DNA of 64,000 nucleotides from Paracamarosporium sp. OC-R06-R3 (taxonomy: Eukaryota > Ascomycota > Dothideomycetes > Pleosporales > Didymosphaeriaceae): contig JACVRA010000050.1 in NCBI GenBank assembly GCA_019828545.1, positions 682,001 to 746,000 of the forward strand, given 5' to 3'. The notes under the pieces are model-generated. The model did not search any database and was not told where the DNA came from. It worked only from the letters and a program-made list of their open reading frames with translations. Positions within the stretch are counted from its first letter, which is position 1. Each line of letters starts with the position of its first letter. Shown here in pieces: positions 35,605 through 47,530 of the stretch. Made by a program: the position numbers and the translations under genes.

Positions 35605-36787
35605 CTATGCGACGGCAACCCCTTTTGCTGCTGGTACCTCATTCGCCTTCGCAGCGGCATCCTTCTTGAACTTCTCCGCCCGTCCATAGCTATCCGCATA
35701 TCCTCCCAAAACAGCCTGCTCCACCGTGATAGGCTTATACTTTGCCTCCTCGCCCTCCGCCCGGCAATTAGGTAGACACTCGACGACGTAATCGGGGTTG
35801 CCGGAGAAGAAAACGGGTATCGAGTATCTCTCCAAACCGCTCTGATTGATCACCCTGTGCGTATTCGAGATGTACTTGTCGTTGCTCCACCGCATCATCA
35901 AATTGCCTAGGTTGACGACGAAAGCACCGGGCGTAGGCTCAACGTCTAGCCATTCCTTTGTCTGGTTGTCCAACACCTGTAGACCTGCGACCTTATCCTG
36001 CAGCAGTATCGTAATAGTGCCAAAGTCGGTGTGTGCGCCAATTCCTCTGGTAAGCTTCTGCGGGCTGTCCGGCGGCTGCGAGGGGTAGTGTAGCAACCGC
36101 ATCGTCGCGACCGCGCCCTCCGTGAAGTCGTCGAACCATGACTCTTCCAAGTCAAGAGTCTGTGCGAGAACCTTCAGGATATCTTTCGCGAGGTCGACAA
36201 CCTTGTAGTAGTATTCGAGCGACGTCTTCTTGAAGTCTGCGACGTCAGGCAGCATGCTTTCAGAAGGCCACATATTGGGCCCGGAGTTTAGCTTCTTATT
36301 TATGAAGTAAGGGTGTGACTTGGTAATCTCATCGCCGATGTAAAAGCCCTCCTTCAGCTCGGGGAGGGTGCCTTCTTCGAGGATCTGTGACTTGAGCAGC
36401 TCGTAGCCGCGGTTCCATGTGTTTGATGTGTCTGCACACATTCGTCAGCATTGCACACAGTGATGGAAGGCAAAGGGAAGGGGAGGAGTATCATCGTACC
36501 CTTGTTAACTTCCATCTTCTGTTCTAGCGATAAATCGAAGAACTTCTTGTTCCAGTCCATGATGGCCTGCTGCAACTCCAACGGCACGTTGTGGCCGGTG
36601 ATCTGGAAGAAGCCATTGTGCAGGCAGCAATCGCGGACGCTCTCTACGAGCTTCTTCTTCGCAGCAGCATCACCGCTGTAGAAAGCTTCAGCCAGTGTCA
36701 GTGCTCAATGCCATCGCGTTGGGACGTATGGAGACGTGTTGTACCTGAGAAATCGAGAATCGGGGGAGCTTCGCCGACGCCGACCAT
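35605..36787 (-). CDS. 2-oxoglutarate/Fe(II)-dependent oxygenase
   Basis: Exons (minus) 36787-36745, 36685-36500 and 36431-35605 give 351 residues. The N-terminal DIOX_N region (ILDFSAFYSGD...CLHNGFFQITGHNVP) is assembled across intron 1, using the acceptor GGCTGAAG rather than the next AG because only it keeps frame. The catalytic facial triad is visible: GAHTDFG (HxD) and SNTHRV (H), with the 2-oxoglutarate-binding RYSIPVF. It belongs with isopenicillin-N-synthase-like and flavanone-hydroxylase-like fungal enzymes. Substrate unknown. No biosynthetic gene cluster core enzyme is nearby. Confidence 0.9.
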
Positions 36788-37618
36788 TTTTACGGATTTA
36801 AGAGCGGTGATAAGATGTGATGATAGCCAAGGGAAGTGTGCAGCGGCGTGATGAAGATCGAGACAACACAGTCATGCGTTCCTTCAAAAGCGGTTTTATG
36901 CGTCCTATGGTTACCGTAACCCCGCGGCTACCCCTCCCACGCGACGTACGCATTGGTGGGGTTCGTGGTGGTAGGATTTCATGCGCCCGGGTCGGCTCGG
37001 AGGGCAAATAGCGGTTTACCCCCACCTTTGTCTACATCGGTTGATAGTGGCACTTGAATGGACATCGGGCAACTGGACGCTTACTTGCGTACACGAGAGT
37101 AGCATAAGGTACGTAGTCGAAATGGGGAGATCTTACATCTGATGATCTAATGACTTCCCCATTTCTAACGACATGGCACGTGCATGGTGTTGACTGGGTA
37201 TGTGGTAGGTCTGTAAAGTCCGGTAGGAACGATAACACAATTTTTTCTTATGCGATCTCTTAGTTGGGAAAATACCAACTGGCAATTCGAATGTAAGAGT
37301 GATTGTATATACAGACTGGAGGTATCTAGAACCCGAACATCTAGAGCCACCAAAATGCAGTTTGACTCTAGAGAGACCCAGCAGCAGAAAAAACCAAAGC
37401 CAGTACTGACGTATAAGCATCATGCTGAGCAATTGTTTCAGACAACCATCATTTCATACAAGCAAGCAAAACCTGTGACCAGACCCTAATCAATAAGTCG
37501 AGCAGTAGTAGACCGTACACCCGTATCGTACCCGCCCTCTAATCGCATGAGCCGTGTGTGGATCAGTCAAAGACCATATCCGAGGTCGTGATGGCCTTCA
37601 TCATTGCGAATTTAGGCA
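36788..37618. other. Intergenic region
   Basis: No coding signal seen between the oxygenase promoter and the 3' end of the F-box-like gene. Confidence 0.5.
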
Positions 37619-38665
37619 CTACAGCGCCTGCTCTGCCAGTGTCCTTTCAACTTCGCTCCAACTTCGCATCCTTCTCTTATCCTGATCCCATAGATCGCCT
37701 TTCACCCCATGCACCCACATCCAATCATCGCACAAGATTAGGTCCTCGTCGTCGCCGTAGAAGCTCTTCGGCACATCAGCCTCCCATATTGTGACCCGGT
37801 CGTTAGGTGTCCAATCCCGAGTGGATTCTGGCGTGAGATGATTACTGTTCACATCAACGAACACAATGTCAACATGCCGGCCATTGTACCTGTGAAATAA
37901 TTCATCGATATGTGAAGCAGTTAGGAGTTTCGGGCGAATGATGAAAAGCGTTTCCAGAGAAGAGACCATGAAGACAAAGTCGAGGTGAGACGGCTGCATA
38001 TCGTTGATGGTCATGGCCAAACGCTTTAGGTTGGGTGGTGGGTATCGGAAATAGTCCGACGTCTCATAGCTGCATATCAATTCCTCCAAATTTGGCATGT
38101 GAAGGAAAATACTACGACTGCTGGAGTAGGGCTTCAGAAGCAACCCTTCTGAATGTGGCACGTAGACCGGATTGAAATCAATGGCAAGCCGCTTCAAGGT
38201 AGGTCCAACCTTAAGGCAAAGGTCTATGACCTGAGGCAATCGGACCCAAGGCATCATTCCGCAGCCTTCTGACCTGGCTGGTGAGACAAACATAGAGGTC
38301 ACATGTCGCTGGATGTCGGCCTCAATGAATAATTCTTCATTTCGCCCAGCCTGACCATAATTGAGGGCTAGCGGATGATTCTCCAAATCCAGGCCGAGCG
38401 TTCTCCGGAAATGTGAATGTCTCGTGACATTGTCCAGATACAGACAGCTTGTGTATAGATATCGTGATGCGCATAGGTAGGCAGTCCGAGACACCAGGGT
38501 CAAGGCGCGCAGCGATTTTGTGACTGGGTGTGATGGTTCGAAGGCGACGGGTACTTGGCCGCTACACGTACCAACCAGCTGGTCCAAGACATTCAGGAAA
38601 AGCTCTACTGGCAAGGATCCGAACCCGTTTTGTATGCGCGTTACCGATGCGGCGTGCGACTGCAT
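37619..38665 (-). CDS. F-box-like protein
   Basis: Single exon. ATG 38665 gives 348 residues; the frame extends to 38758 but only with a GTG. An F-box-like helix region opens the protein (GFGSLPVELFLNVLDQL...SLRALTLVSRTAYLCASRYLY). It is followed by leucine-rich spacing (LPQVIDLCLKVGPTLKRLAIDF, MPNLEELICSY, PPNLKRLAMTI, VSSLETLFII). This is the usual layout of fungal F-box proteins with degenerate leucine-rich repeats. Probable SCF substrate adaptor; substrate unknown. Confidence 0.7.
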   Translation of the reverse strand: MQSHAASVTRIQNGFGSLPVELFLNVLDQLVGTCSGQVPVAFEPSHPVTKSLRALTLVSRTAYLCASRYLYTSCLYLDNVTRHSHFRRTLGLDLENHPLALNYGQAGRNEELFIEADIQRHVTSMFVSPARSEGCGMMPWVRLPQVIDLCLKVGPTLKRLAIDFNPVYVPHSEGLLLKPYSSSRSIFLHMPNLEELICSYETSDYFRYPPPNLKRLAMTINDMQPSHLDFVFMVSSLETLFIIRPKLLTASHIDELFHRYNGRHVDIVFVDVNSNHLTPESTRDWTPNDRVTIWEADVPKSFYGDDEDLILCDDWMWVHGVKGDLWDQDKRRMRSWSEVERTLAEQAL

Positions 38666-39300
38666 ATTGTGTGCGCAAGAAACAAGGTTCCAGGAGGGAT
38701 GATACGTCGGAGAGCGGAGACCGTTGGTAAATGTCCTACAGGAAGGTTTAGCCGACACGTTGAGGAGCGGCGAACGGCTGTGTTAGCAGGTTAAGCAGGC
38801 TTGGGTTTATATGTAAAGTCAGACACGCTAAATCCAAAGTCAGGTTGATGCACGTGGCAATGTGTCCAAACGAAAATGAAAGATTAAATCACGTACATAT
38901 GCCCCTCATAGCCCAAAAAGCCTTCATCTAGCTGTGCTGGCTATATTGAGATAATGCAGCGTTGTGATGTTGTATGAAGAATCATTACGTACAGTAGACA
39001 AGCAAAGTTATTAGAATCCCCGTTAGCATAGTTCCACTATGTGCCCTAGGCATCTATAATACTGAGGCTAAGTGTACGTAAACGGTCACCCAATCGTTGC
39101 ACTGCTGCTCTCAAAAGTGACCTGTTGTAATCCTAAGGCAACCCAAAGGATACTTGAATTTTCCTGGAGATCCTAGGCGGCTTCGTCCTTACGACGCTAA
39201 CTATCGGCGTTCCTAAAGCCGCCCTCCTCATATTTCCCCTCTCGGTAATGGGAGATACTCCACTGGTGTGACTTTGGAAGGAATCCAACGCGTTTCTCTC
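38666..39300. other. Intergenic region
   Basis: No gene seen. AT-rich from 38800 to 39200. Confidence 0.5.
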
Positions 39301-40989
39301 TCAGCGCGGCACTGTTCCGTCCACGTCCCGTCCATCGTTTACAACTTCATAATTACCAAAGCAAGCCTCGCCATAATTTGCCCGCTCTTTCGCCTTCTCT
39401 TGGGACTTGACGAATTTATCAAGCGGACATAGCTCATCTGAGCGTCCCTTGCAGGCACCACCCCTGATCGACGACAACGGTAGTATCCCGCCGTTGAGTC
39501 TCATGCGCACAAATTGGTGCTTTGACCGCTTCGAGCCATGGTTCCCTTCGTGTCCATACTGAGAGGCGTAATAATGAACGCGCTCATTCTTCTCGGGCTT
39601 CGGATGAGCCGAGTCACACCCAATGACTTCTGTGACCAGGCGGGCAGTGAACGGGGCCATATGCGAAACGCGGAATAGGCGATCTTTTTGGGGTGGATAC
39701 TTCTTCAAGTCAGGTAGTTGCCTGAAGTAGTCTAGACTCAGGGCAGTAAGCGTAGCCAGAACCATCTTGTCGTGTGTAAAGTCCGCATAGAACTTCATGC
39801 CTAATGGGAACGTATCTTCGTTGTCGGTAAGACTGCTATTAACACTAGTATCGCTCTCCTTGATAAGCTTCCCCTGCAGTCGTGCGAGCAGCTCTTCCAC
39901 GTAACCAACACCTTGGGATCGCGCCGTTGGGTTGCCAAACGAGTGCTTGTAGAAGAAGCGGATATCCAGACTCTGTTCGAAACCCTGCCATTCTTCCCTA
40001 GTGAACAGGGAGCAGAATTCTGAAAGGCCGAGAAATTGAGTCTCGTAAGCACACAAGAGTTGCATAGCGTATGTGTCCTTTACTGTAAGATTAAAGTGCT
40101 TCGGCGTGTACTTTGACAGCCGCCTTGTCGCATGAGGTAGGTAAAGAGACGCGTAATTCCACATGAGATCGTCTCCAATGGTACCGATTCCGTGCACTTC
40201 GGAGTTGTTACAACAATGATGTGCTGGCACAGTTAGCGATAGGCCAGATGCCATAACTGAGCACTTACAAGCTAGTGTATTATTCCACGATCCAGGCTCT
40301 ACCTCAGGTATAACAAGTGTGCGAAATGCTTCAGTCCAGTTCGAAGGGAAATCTGCTGTTTCCCGGTAGCTAGGCCCAAAAAAACCCAATGCCCAATTCA
40401 TTAGGCTATTGTGTATCCTGCTTTGCGATGTGCTTCGCAGAAATGGTTTCTTATCCGCATCCTCAGGCTGGTAACCGAGCTGCCCTCCGGAAGCGTTGTA
40501 CAACATTCTGCCATACAAATTCCAGAATTGAACACCAGACGCAATTTCGGCCATAGCACCGATCCCAGTAAGATACTCACCACCAAGGGTGTTTCGCCAT
40601 GAGTTTAGAAATGCCAAAGGGCCTTGGAAGTGCTGTCCATCCTCAAAAGCTTTCATGACTTTGGCCGTAAATCTTTCAATGTTCAATCCATCTTGCGCAT
40701 CACCAGGATGTGGGAAGCGCTCGGCATGTCGTTGCAGGAGATGCACCTGCTCGATTTCGCAGCCATCAGGAAGACCAACTTTTTTCACTCCAAAGAGACC
40801 TGGCGCGTTATATTTATAAGTTGAAAGCTGTCCCCAATGGTGGGAAACGTAGTCTACATCGTCAATTGTTGACTCGAGAGGTTGTAAGGGTTGTTGTGCT
40901 TCGTCATCGTATGGTATTGCGAACGCATGAGCGAGTACTGTGCACAAGAAAGCACATATAATCGCGCGAAATGGTATGCTGAAAGTCAT
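39301..40989 (-). CDS. Secreted histidine acid phosphatase (phytase-like)
   Basis: Begins with a clear signal peptide (MTFSIPFRAIICAFLCTVLAHAFA). The branch-2 histidine phosphatase motif is LLQRHAERFP, with Ala where RHGxRxP has Gly. The C-terminal catalytic pair is FYADFTHDKM (HD). Several Asn-x-Ser/Thr sites and paired Cys residues suit secretion. The whole frame is open (562 residues). However, 40224-40268 is a good 45-nt intron (GTAAGT donor, CGCTAAC branch, CCAG acceptor) that is a multiple of three. Removing it gives 547 residues and joins NNTLA to SHHCCNNSE. Probable substrates are organic phosphate esters; phytate is only one possibility. Confidence 0.88.
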   Translation of the reverse strand: MTFSIPFRAIICAFLCTVLAHAFAIPYDDEAQQPLQPLESTIDDVDYVSHHWGQLSTYKYNAPGLFGVKKVGLPDGCEIEQVHLLQRHAERFPHPGDAQDGLNIERFTAKVMKAFEDGQHFQGPLAFLNSWRNTLGGEYLTGIGAMAEIASGVQFWNLYGRMLYNASGGQLGYQPEDADKKPFLRSTSQSRIHNSLMNWALGFFGPSYRETADFPSNWTEAFRTLVIPEVEPGSWNNTLACKCSVMASGLSLTVPAHHCCNNSEVHGIGTIGDDLMWNYASLYLPHATRRLSKYTPKHFNLTVKDTYAMQLLCAYETQFLGLSEFCSLFTREEWQGFEQSLDIRFFYKHSFGNPTARSQGVGYVEELLARLQGKLIKESDTSVNSSLTDNEDTFPLGMKFYADFTHDKMVLATLTALSLDYFRQLPDLKKYPPQKDRLFRVSHMAPFTARLVTEVIGCDSAHPKPEKNERVHYYASQYGHEGNHGSKRSKHQFVRMRLNGGILPLSSIRGGACKGRSDELCPLDKFVKSQEKAKERANYGEACFGNYEVVNDGRDVDGTVPR

Positions 40990-41696
40990 ATTGGCTGATC
41001 AATAACAATCAAGCGTAACTACATTTTCTCACAGCAGTTGTTAGTCGTGATGAAAAAAAAAAGAGATGCGCAAGTATGACGTCACTTTTGTGATGTCGCG
41101 TGCGCACTTGCCTTGGATAGATGAACGCTCCAAAGTCTTGGGAGTGTTAGTTAGTTTTAGTGCCAAACGCCACGAGAACAATCACAAACAGCAATTAGAT
41201 AGAACTATAAGGTAGAGCCCACAATTCATGTAGAACCAATCATCCGATTTCCCCCATATATATTTAGCCAGCAAGAAGTTTAACTTTGGGACTACCAAAC
41301 GAGCATCCCCATGTGTAGGCTTTCCCAATCATTTCTCATCTTTCGATATATATACCATTACAGGATACTAAAGAAGGTTATGTCCATAGGACCGGATCGT
41401 TCAACGCATGTACACAAAGATCGGAACGTTGCTCGAATACCTGCTATAGAGCCACAAGCTTGAAGTGAGGAGTCAGCATGGAGCTCTACATTGTTTCAAC
41501 AGACAATGTTTCACTCTCAGTCTTATTTACTCCTTTCACACATAGTCGTACCCCCAACCCTATAAAGCACATTGTGCAGCGCACCACACAACACTATGGT
41601 TGATAGGCGAATATATAATCAACTGCATTACCTGCGACCTTTCCAGCCTAGACAGGTTGATAATGTAGCGGACTTCAAAGACGGTGGAAAAACAGA
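40990..41696. other. Divergent promoter region
   Basis: Shared upstream region of the acid phosphatase and the APH-like gene. No coding signal. A TATATATTTAG stretch near 41265 and TATATATA near 41348 are TATA-like. Confidence 0.45.
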
Positions 41697-43178
41697 ATGT
41701 CCTCGAATTCCGGAAACAAAAAGGCGACAGCAGCTGGCTCTGTCGATGATTCGAACACCCCTGCCACTTCAACATCCGGTAGGGAGAATCTAATCCCCAC
41801 ACAAGACGTTGAAGAAAATGAGATTACCTTCTTCGGCGAAATGGAACGTAATCCTTCGGAAGACTCCCGTAGTTCAGAGCGCAGCAATATCTCCGCTTCT
41901 GCCCACGGTCCTGGCCGTGCAGTTTACTCGACCCCTTCAACCATTAGATACACTCATGAATCATTCGAAACCTGGAAGAAGAAAGCCTATAAACTCGCCC
42001 ATGGCCTTTGGCCCGAAATCGACCCAGAGAACATTATACTTGAACGCATGAAAGGCGGGAGCTACAACCGCATCGCTGGTATCTCGATGTTGAAAGGATT
42101 TGATTCTAGCTCTACCATTCCAGTCAAAGCTAATAGTCAGATGCTGAACAATCTCGAAGGCAAAGAGCGTCCCGTTGATGATTCGTTCATTCTACGTGTT
42201 CCGCGACATGGAGACTCGTTCGGCATGCCCTACGATGTTACAACCCTGGCGTATGCCAATTCACATTTTAGTTTCGCCACTCCAGAGGTTTTTGCCTATG
42301 ACACTACTACCAAAAATGACCTTGCACAACCTTATATGGTGCAGTCTCGACTACCTGGAGAGCGGCTCGACCTCCTTTGGAAAGAGCGAAGCTTTGAGCA
42401 GAAGAAGAGCGCTGTAGAAATCTACGCGCAAATATATCTAGAATGCTACAAGCTTACGAATCCTTGCGCCGGAATCATAAGCACCGAGAATTCCACCGCC
42501 GATATTCTCGACAACCCGAAATTGGAAGAATTACCTGTCCCCTCCGGCCACAGCATGCTCCAGCCTGGCCTGACCCCACCTCATATAAAGACGGAGCGCT
42601 CCTCCCGCCAGACAACCCGCGAATTCTTACTTTCCATGTTCGAGCGCCACTGCAAGTGGTTAGGGGATGCCGGCTGCCCTCCCCAGCACCACATCTGGGA
42701 TACCTTCACCCGCATCGTTAACAAGCTGCATGCATCCGGGTTCCTTCCAGACGACGACCCTTTCTACTTCATCCACGGCGACCTCTACTCACGCAATATC
42801 CTTGTCGAAACTCCCCCTTCAGAATCCTTTCGCCTCACCGGCGTGATAGACTGGGACATGGCACATTTCGCGCCAAAGTTCATGGCTACTCGGCCTCCAC
42901 TGTTCATATGGAATGGTTCTGCGTACGGTCACATGTGGGAAAATGATGCTCTGATTCTCCCTGAAGATATGAACGCTGAGAACAGGAAGCTAAAGCGGGT
43001 TTTTGACCAGGCTGTCGGTCCTGAATTTTGCAAGTTGGCGTACGAGCCTCAGGCTGTATTGTTGAGGCGTATATACAGAGTTATTTCATGGGGTGTGGGC
43101 TCTGAAGCGGCAATAGATGATGCTGCGCAGATTAAGAAGATGTTCGAGGAGATGTATCCGGAGGAGCGTGCTGTTTAA
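41697..43178 (+). CDS. APH/ChoK-fold kinase-like protein
   Basis: Single exon, 493 residues. After a disordered Ser/Thr-rich N-terminus (about 80 residues), the aminoglycoside-phosphotransferase fold is shown by FILRVPR, PYMVQSRLPGERLD, the catalytic loop FIHGDLYSRNILVE (HGD...N, about residues 355-368) and GVIDWDMAHFAP (metal-binding Asp, about 385). The P-loop-like region lies around GGSYNRI. Such proteins are widely expanded in filamentous fungi and mostly have unknown substrates; drug resistance should not be inferred. Divergent from the acid phosphatase. Confidence 0.85.
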   Translation: MSSNSGNKKATAAGSVDDSNTPATSTSGRENLIPTQDVEENEITFFGEMERNPSEDSRSSERSNISASAHGPGRAVYSTPSTIRYTHESFETWKKKAYKLAHGLWPEIDPENIILERMKGGSYNRIAGISMLKGFDSSSTIPVKANSQMLNNLEGKERPVDDSFILRVPRHGDSFGMPYDVTTLAYANSHFSFATPEVFAYDTTTKNDLAQPYMVQSRLPGERLDLLWKERSFEQKKSAVEIYAQIYLECYKLTNPCAGIISTENSTADILDNPKLEELPVPSGHSMLQPGLTPPHIKTERSSRQTTREFLLSMFERHCKWLGDAGCPPQHHIWDTFTRIVNKLHASGFLPDDDPFYFIHGDLYSRNILVETPPSESFRLTGVIDWDMAHFAPKFMATRPPLFIWNGSAYGHMWENDALILPEDMNAENRKLKRVFDQAVGPEFCKLAYEPQAVLLRRIYRVISWGVGSEAAIDDAAQIKKMFEEMYPEERAV

Positions 43179-43485
43179 GGTTACCGTCGACAGGGCATCG
43201 CAGGCAGTACTTGATCATGAATAGAAAACACTATATAGTCTTTGTAACTCATCTAAGCTACGAAGCTGTACCCAACGTTTTGATTTGAGATAGCCAATCT
43301 TGTATGTCGCTGCAGGTCAGCATGTAGCGAACACTCCAGAGGAAATCTTGGTTTTAGTCAAATAGCAATTTCGATTGATAGTGACTGCCACATAAGCCTA
43401 GTAGCAACCACTAAGCCCACAACGTGACACCTGACGCCGTATATCAATAACCTCATAAAACGTTTCTCATGTGAAGCGATCATCG
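43179..43485. other. Intergenic region between convergent genes
   Basis: Short 3' flank shared by the APH-like gene and the transcription factor. Nothing recognised. Confidence 0.5.
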
Positions 43486-46400
43486 TCACGGAATACCCCC
43501 ACCGCCAACTAGCCTCCACTGTACTAACCCTCTAAGCACCATCATCCCATCATGCACAACAGCCCACCTCACCTTCCCTAAACACCTACTAACCGCAGCC
43601 GCCAACCCGTTCGTTCCCCTTTTGCCCATGCCCCCCGTAATTCCCCCTTCATATCCAACCTCTAATAACCGCTCTGGCTCGCTTCTCAGAACCACCTCCA
43701 GCAGACTCTTCATCTCCGCCTGCGGATCCCATATTATCTCGTCCTCATCATCATCGTAAAAACTGGGGCCGTTGGATGGCGACGCGGTGGGACGCGCGTA
43801 CCACGCGCCCCAAATGGTGAGCGTACCCAAATATACTGCCCAAGGGAGATGCCAAAGACGACTGCCACCGAGATCGCTAGACGAGGACTCCGCATCGAGA
43901 ATCGAAGCGCCTTGGTCGACAAGAGAAGAGGCATGCCAAACGGCTTTGCCTGCTTCCCTCACGTTTTCGGTGACCCACTTCTTGACGACCTTTTGGCTGC
44001 GTGCATAGTCTGCTCGTGCTACGGGGCGACCAAGGATGTGTCTTGCGCCGGCATAGATTTGGATATCGAGGAAGGGGGTGTAGAGTAGGATGTGAGCGGA
44101 ATGGTAGAGTGAAGAGACAGCTGTGCGGAAGGCTTGGAATTCTTTGGCGAGGACGTGCGTTGGGGAGGGTAGGCGTGCTACATAGGTGGAACAGAAGCCC
44201 TCGAAGTCGTGATTCCAGGCGGTGTATGATGCTGCGAGGCGAGATTGCCAGTTGCCGAGTGGGTTCGTGTCGACCTCGCCGAGGCTTGTTTGATCTCTCC
44301 GTTGCATATCCCAGGCAATAGACATCAGGCCGTGGAGAAGTAGAGATCGCGATAGTGCGTTGAGGTTCTTAGGAACGGAGACTGAAGCGGAAGGGTTGAG
44401 GTACATCTTCAAGCAAGATAGAAACAGAGGGCTTGCAGGTGCCTTCTGGCGCAGCTGGTGCCAGCTCTCTGCTGAATCTGCTTCCCAGAGGGACTGGTCG
44501 CACGGAAGGTTGGACCGCAATTCGAATGCTGACATGCACAGAGACTGGCAGAACAGAACAGCATGCTGTGTGTCCCACATGAAGCAGAGGAAGGCTAGCC
44601 TCTTCTTTTGCTCGGCATCCACCCATGTTCGCCAATCATCCTCAAGATCGTCTGTGGCATCTTCGAGGGTTGGTGGGCGGATAGATTGGCAGTCGCTTCG
44701 TCTGATAAGATTGATAAGGAGGCCATGGAAGAGATGTGAAAGATCGTGTTGCTTCTGACCAGCTCTGCTCTTACCAAAGCACTCAACTAGCAAGATGGTC
44801 TGCAGCACCCACAGTTCCGGCTTTGCAGAGAAGCCCGCGTTGGCGAAGATTTGAGGTCGAACAACATCGTGGATGCATACCTAAGACTGTTAGACACCGC
44901 TTGGGTAGAGCAGCAGTTCTACGTCAAAAGGTCGGACACCGTATTATGGTTTGTGTTACCCTAGTATACACAATATGGTGTCCAAACTTGTGAGGTGGAA
45001 CTGTACATGAGGGAAACTTACAGCAAGCTGATGCGCATCCTTCTCTCCATACGTAGCTCCAAGAAGCAAGACAGAAGTCAGCAGTAGCGTATCGACATTA
45101 CATGGGTCAAACGTTGACATGTGGATCAGGGGATACGCTGTATTGAAGCGGGTGAAAAAGAGGTCGCAGTACGTCTGCAGACAGGATAGAGAGAGGAGAG
45201 GGTGGTCGCGCATGACGAGGCTGCCATCTGGTGCTGTGGGCTGCATGATGTCGATGAGGTCCAGCATCTGTGCTCGTGCAAGCTCGTCGATGATGGGTAA
45301 ACATCTTGACGGCTGCAGCATAGACATCGGCCGCTCGAGGTCTGAAGGAGACTGGGTATTGTTTTGTTGCCGTGGGATCATATTTGAGGTGTTGAAGCCG
45401 TGGCACTCTGTAGCTTCTCCTTGCTCGGAGGCTTTACGGCTTGTTTGCGTATCGTCAGTCAATGGCGGTGTGATCAATGCAGCCGGTGGCGACATCTGCT
45501 GTGGAGAGTCTGTCCTCTGTGAAGGACCAGAGCCATAGTTTGCCGCAGTCGACATAGGCTTATCCACCATATTCATATGGTCCAACTGAAGATCGAATGC
45601 ATGGCTAGGCTGAGACACTGGATTGTTGTTGAATTGGAAAGAAGAAAATGGGTCATTGAAGGCAGACTGCATCTGAGGCTGTTTCGAAAGCTGGGTCAAA
45701 TTTCAGGTTAGCACAGAAGAAGCAGTGATAACGGAAAGGAGGAGAGATTTCCCAACGTACCGAAAGATCGAACAACCAGTTGTAGTTGTTCATGGTAGTA
45801 AAAGGGTTGTTGAATGAGCTTGCCGTATCCGGGTTGAAGATGTCGTCAAAAGGAGCATCGTTGAACGCCAGGGGTGCGAGAGGCTCTACTTCAGGTTGAG
45901 AGAGGCTGGACGACCAGAACTGTTGGTCGATGGGTGACAGAGAATTGTTTGCCGAAAGCGCGTTCACGTCCAAGTTGGTAGGATGATAACCACTTGCGAT
46001 GCCAGAGTCGTGGTCGTCGAATGTGGAATGGCAGAGCGAAGGGTCACACGAAAGTGGAGATATTGGCGCTCCGTTTTCCTGGGATGGGAACTGGGTAAGG
46101 TCTGGCAATGGCTGCAGCGGGTCCTCTTGTGGCTGGTGAGGTGCAGAGATGGGAGAATGTTGCTCGACGGAAGACTCTAGTGCAGGCTTTTTGGCTACAA
46201 TGTTACCGTCGGCATCCTTCCACATGCGTTTGCGGGTGTTTAGAACGCCTTGACCATCGGCACCAGCTTCTTCGTCTTTTTGGCGATGGCGTGCCATATG
46301 GCGGTCTGCATGTTGTCAACAACGATACATGGCGTAGAGTGCATGGACCAGACGGTGAGTGAGCAAAGACACCAAATTCTTTTGGTCTTCCACTCTTGGG

Positions 46401-46709
46401 AGGAAGGCCAAGTGGAAAAGTGGACGCACGTGCTGGGCCCATACCCAATTCGGCTTCCCACTCATGAGGTAATGAAGGAACAGGGTTCTGCTCACCGAGC
46501 AAATCTCTCCTCTTGAAGTGAGCCCTGCATCTCGAGCAGGTAAACTCGCCCGTGGAGTGATTGAGTAAATGTCTTTGCAAGTGCTCCGCCCTTGTGAAAC
46601 TTCTTCCGCATCCATCATTCTGACAGACGAATCTCTTTTCCCCGTTCTTGCTGAAACCGTCTTTTCTCTTTCGTCCTCGCGGCATTGTAGAAGCTGTCGT
46701 AGTAGACAT
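43486..46709 (-). CDS. C2H2 zinc-finger transcription factor with fungal-specific domain
   Basis: Exons (minus) 46709-46496, 46305-45761, 45690-45022 and 44880-43486 give 940 residues. Introns are long for this window (190, 70 and 141 nt). Two C2H2 fingers open the protein: FVCQNDGCGRSF...HLQRHLLNH, and FTCSRCRAHFKRRDLL-DRHMARH, the second split by intron 1. A basic stretch PRGRKRK precedes them. A Gln/Pro/Ser-rich middle follows. From about residue 400 is the fungal-specific transcription factor domain (SCLQTYCDLFFTRFNTAYPLIH, then FGKSRAGQKQHDLSHLFHG). A nuclear activator or repressor is likely; targets unknown. It lies upstream of xanthine dehydrogenase in the same orientation, but nothing links them beyond position. 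Confidence 0.9.
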
Positions 46710-47530
46710 GGTCGATGCGCAAAGCTCGAGCAAAGTGCGAACACACGTGTTGGTGGAACGTTGAAGGTTGGGGGATGCGGAGAGAGTATAATGGGGGTGG
46801 GAAAGGGTCCAAGAGGACGGTTTCAGTGTCTTGCTAAGGGTAAGAACCGTGGAGATTGCCGCCGTGACCAAGATAGGCGCGAACTCGGAGCAAACAGTGA
46901 CGCCGTCGATGGCTAGCGCAGTGAATACACTCCGGATGCGGGGTTGGGCCAGCTAGCCGACGGTCCAGTTGGTGAGATGCATAAGTGGGGGTGCCACCGC
47001 GATAAGGGTGGGGGCATCGCGCTGCCACAATCAGCGTAGTGTGCGCGCAGCGCCGCCCATAACGCCCCGATGAGGCTTATCCTGGCAATCCCGCCTGTAT
47101 CGTGCTCACGACCGGGGGTACTTGACACATCGCCGGCGGCGCCGTTACCCAAGAGCCGCGGGTGTGGCGGACAGTTCGCATCGAGACCGCGAGCAAGATA
47201 CGGGACATGGCCGAGCAGCGGCTTGTGAATTGTGGACCGAAAGATTACACACCTGCGGAAGAAGCAACATGTCTTCATGAAGGAAGGGGTCGATCTCTCA
47301 GCGATATCCCCACCATACCTGGAGACACAGCGATCTCATTAGGGCATGCTTCTGTTACTCAGGATTCAAGCAAACACCACAATTATCATCATTTATCCTT
47401 CGAACGAACAGTCTCAATGCAGTGTTATGTTATATATCGTGTGTCATGCCTATGGTAGATCTGCAAAATATACAACATACTCCGAGAAACGAAAGAATAT
47501 GTGATTAACGTGATAAACTCCACCCAACCT
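46710..47530. other. Intergenic region
   Basis: Contains the transcription factor promoter and the 3' flank of xanthine dehydrogenase. No gene recognised. Confidence 0.5.

Noticed and set aside
41740..41760. GTTCGAATC on the minus strand, resembling a tRNA B box
   Set aside because: No A box or cloverleaf stems nearby, and it lies inside the coding region of the APH-like gene.
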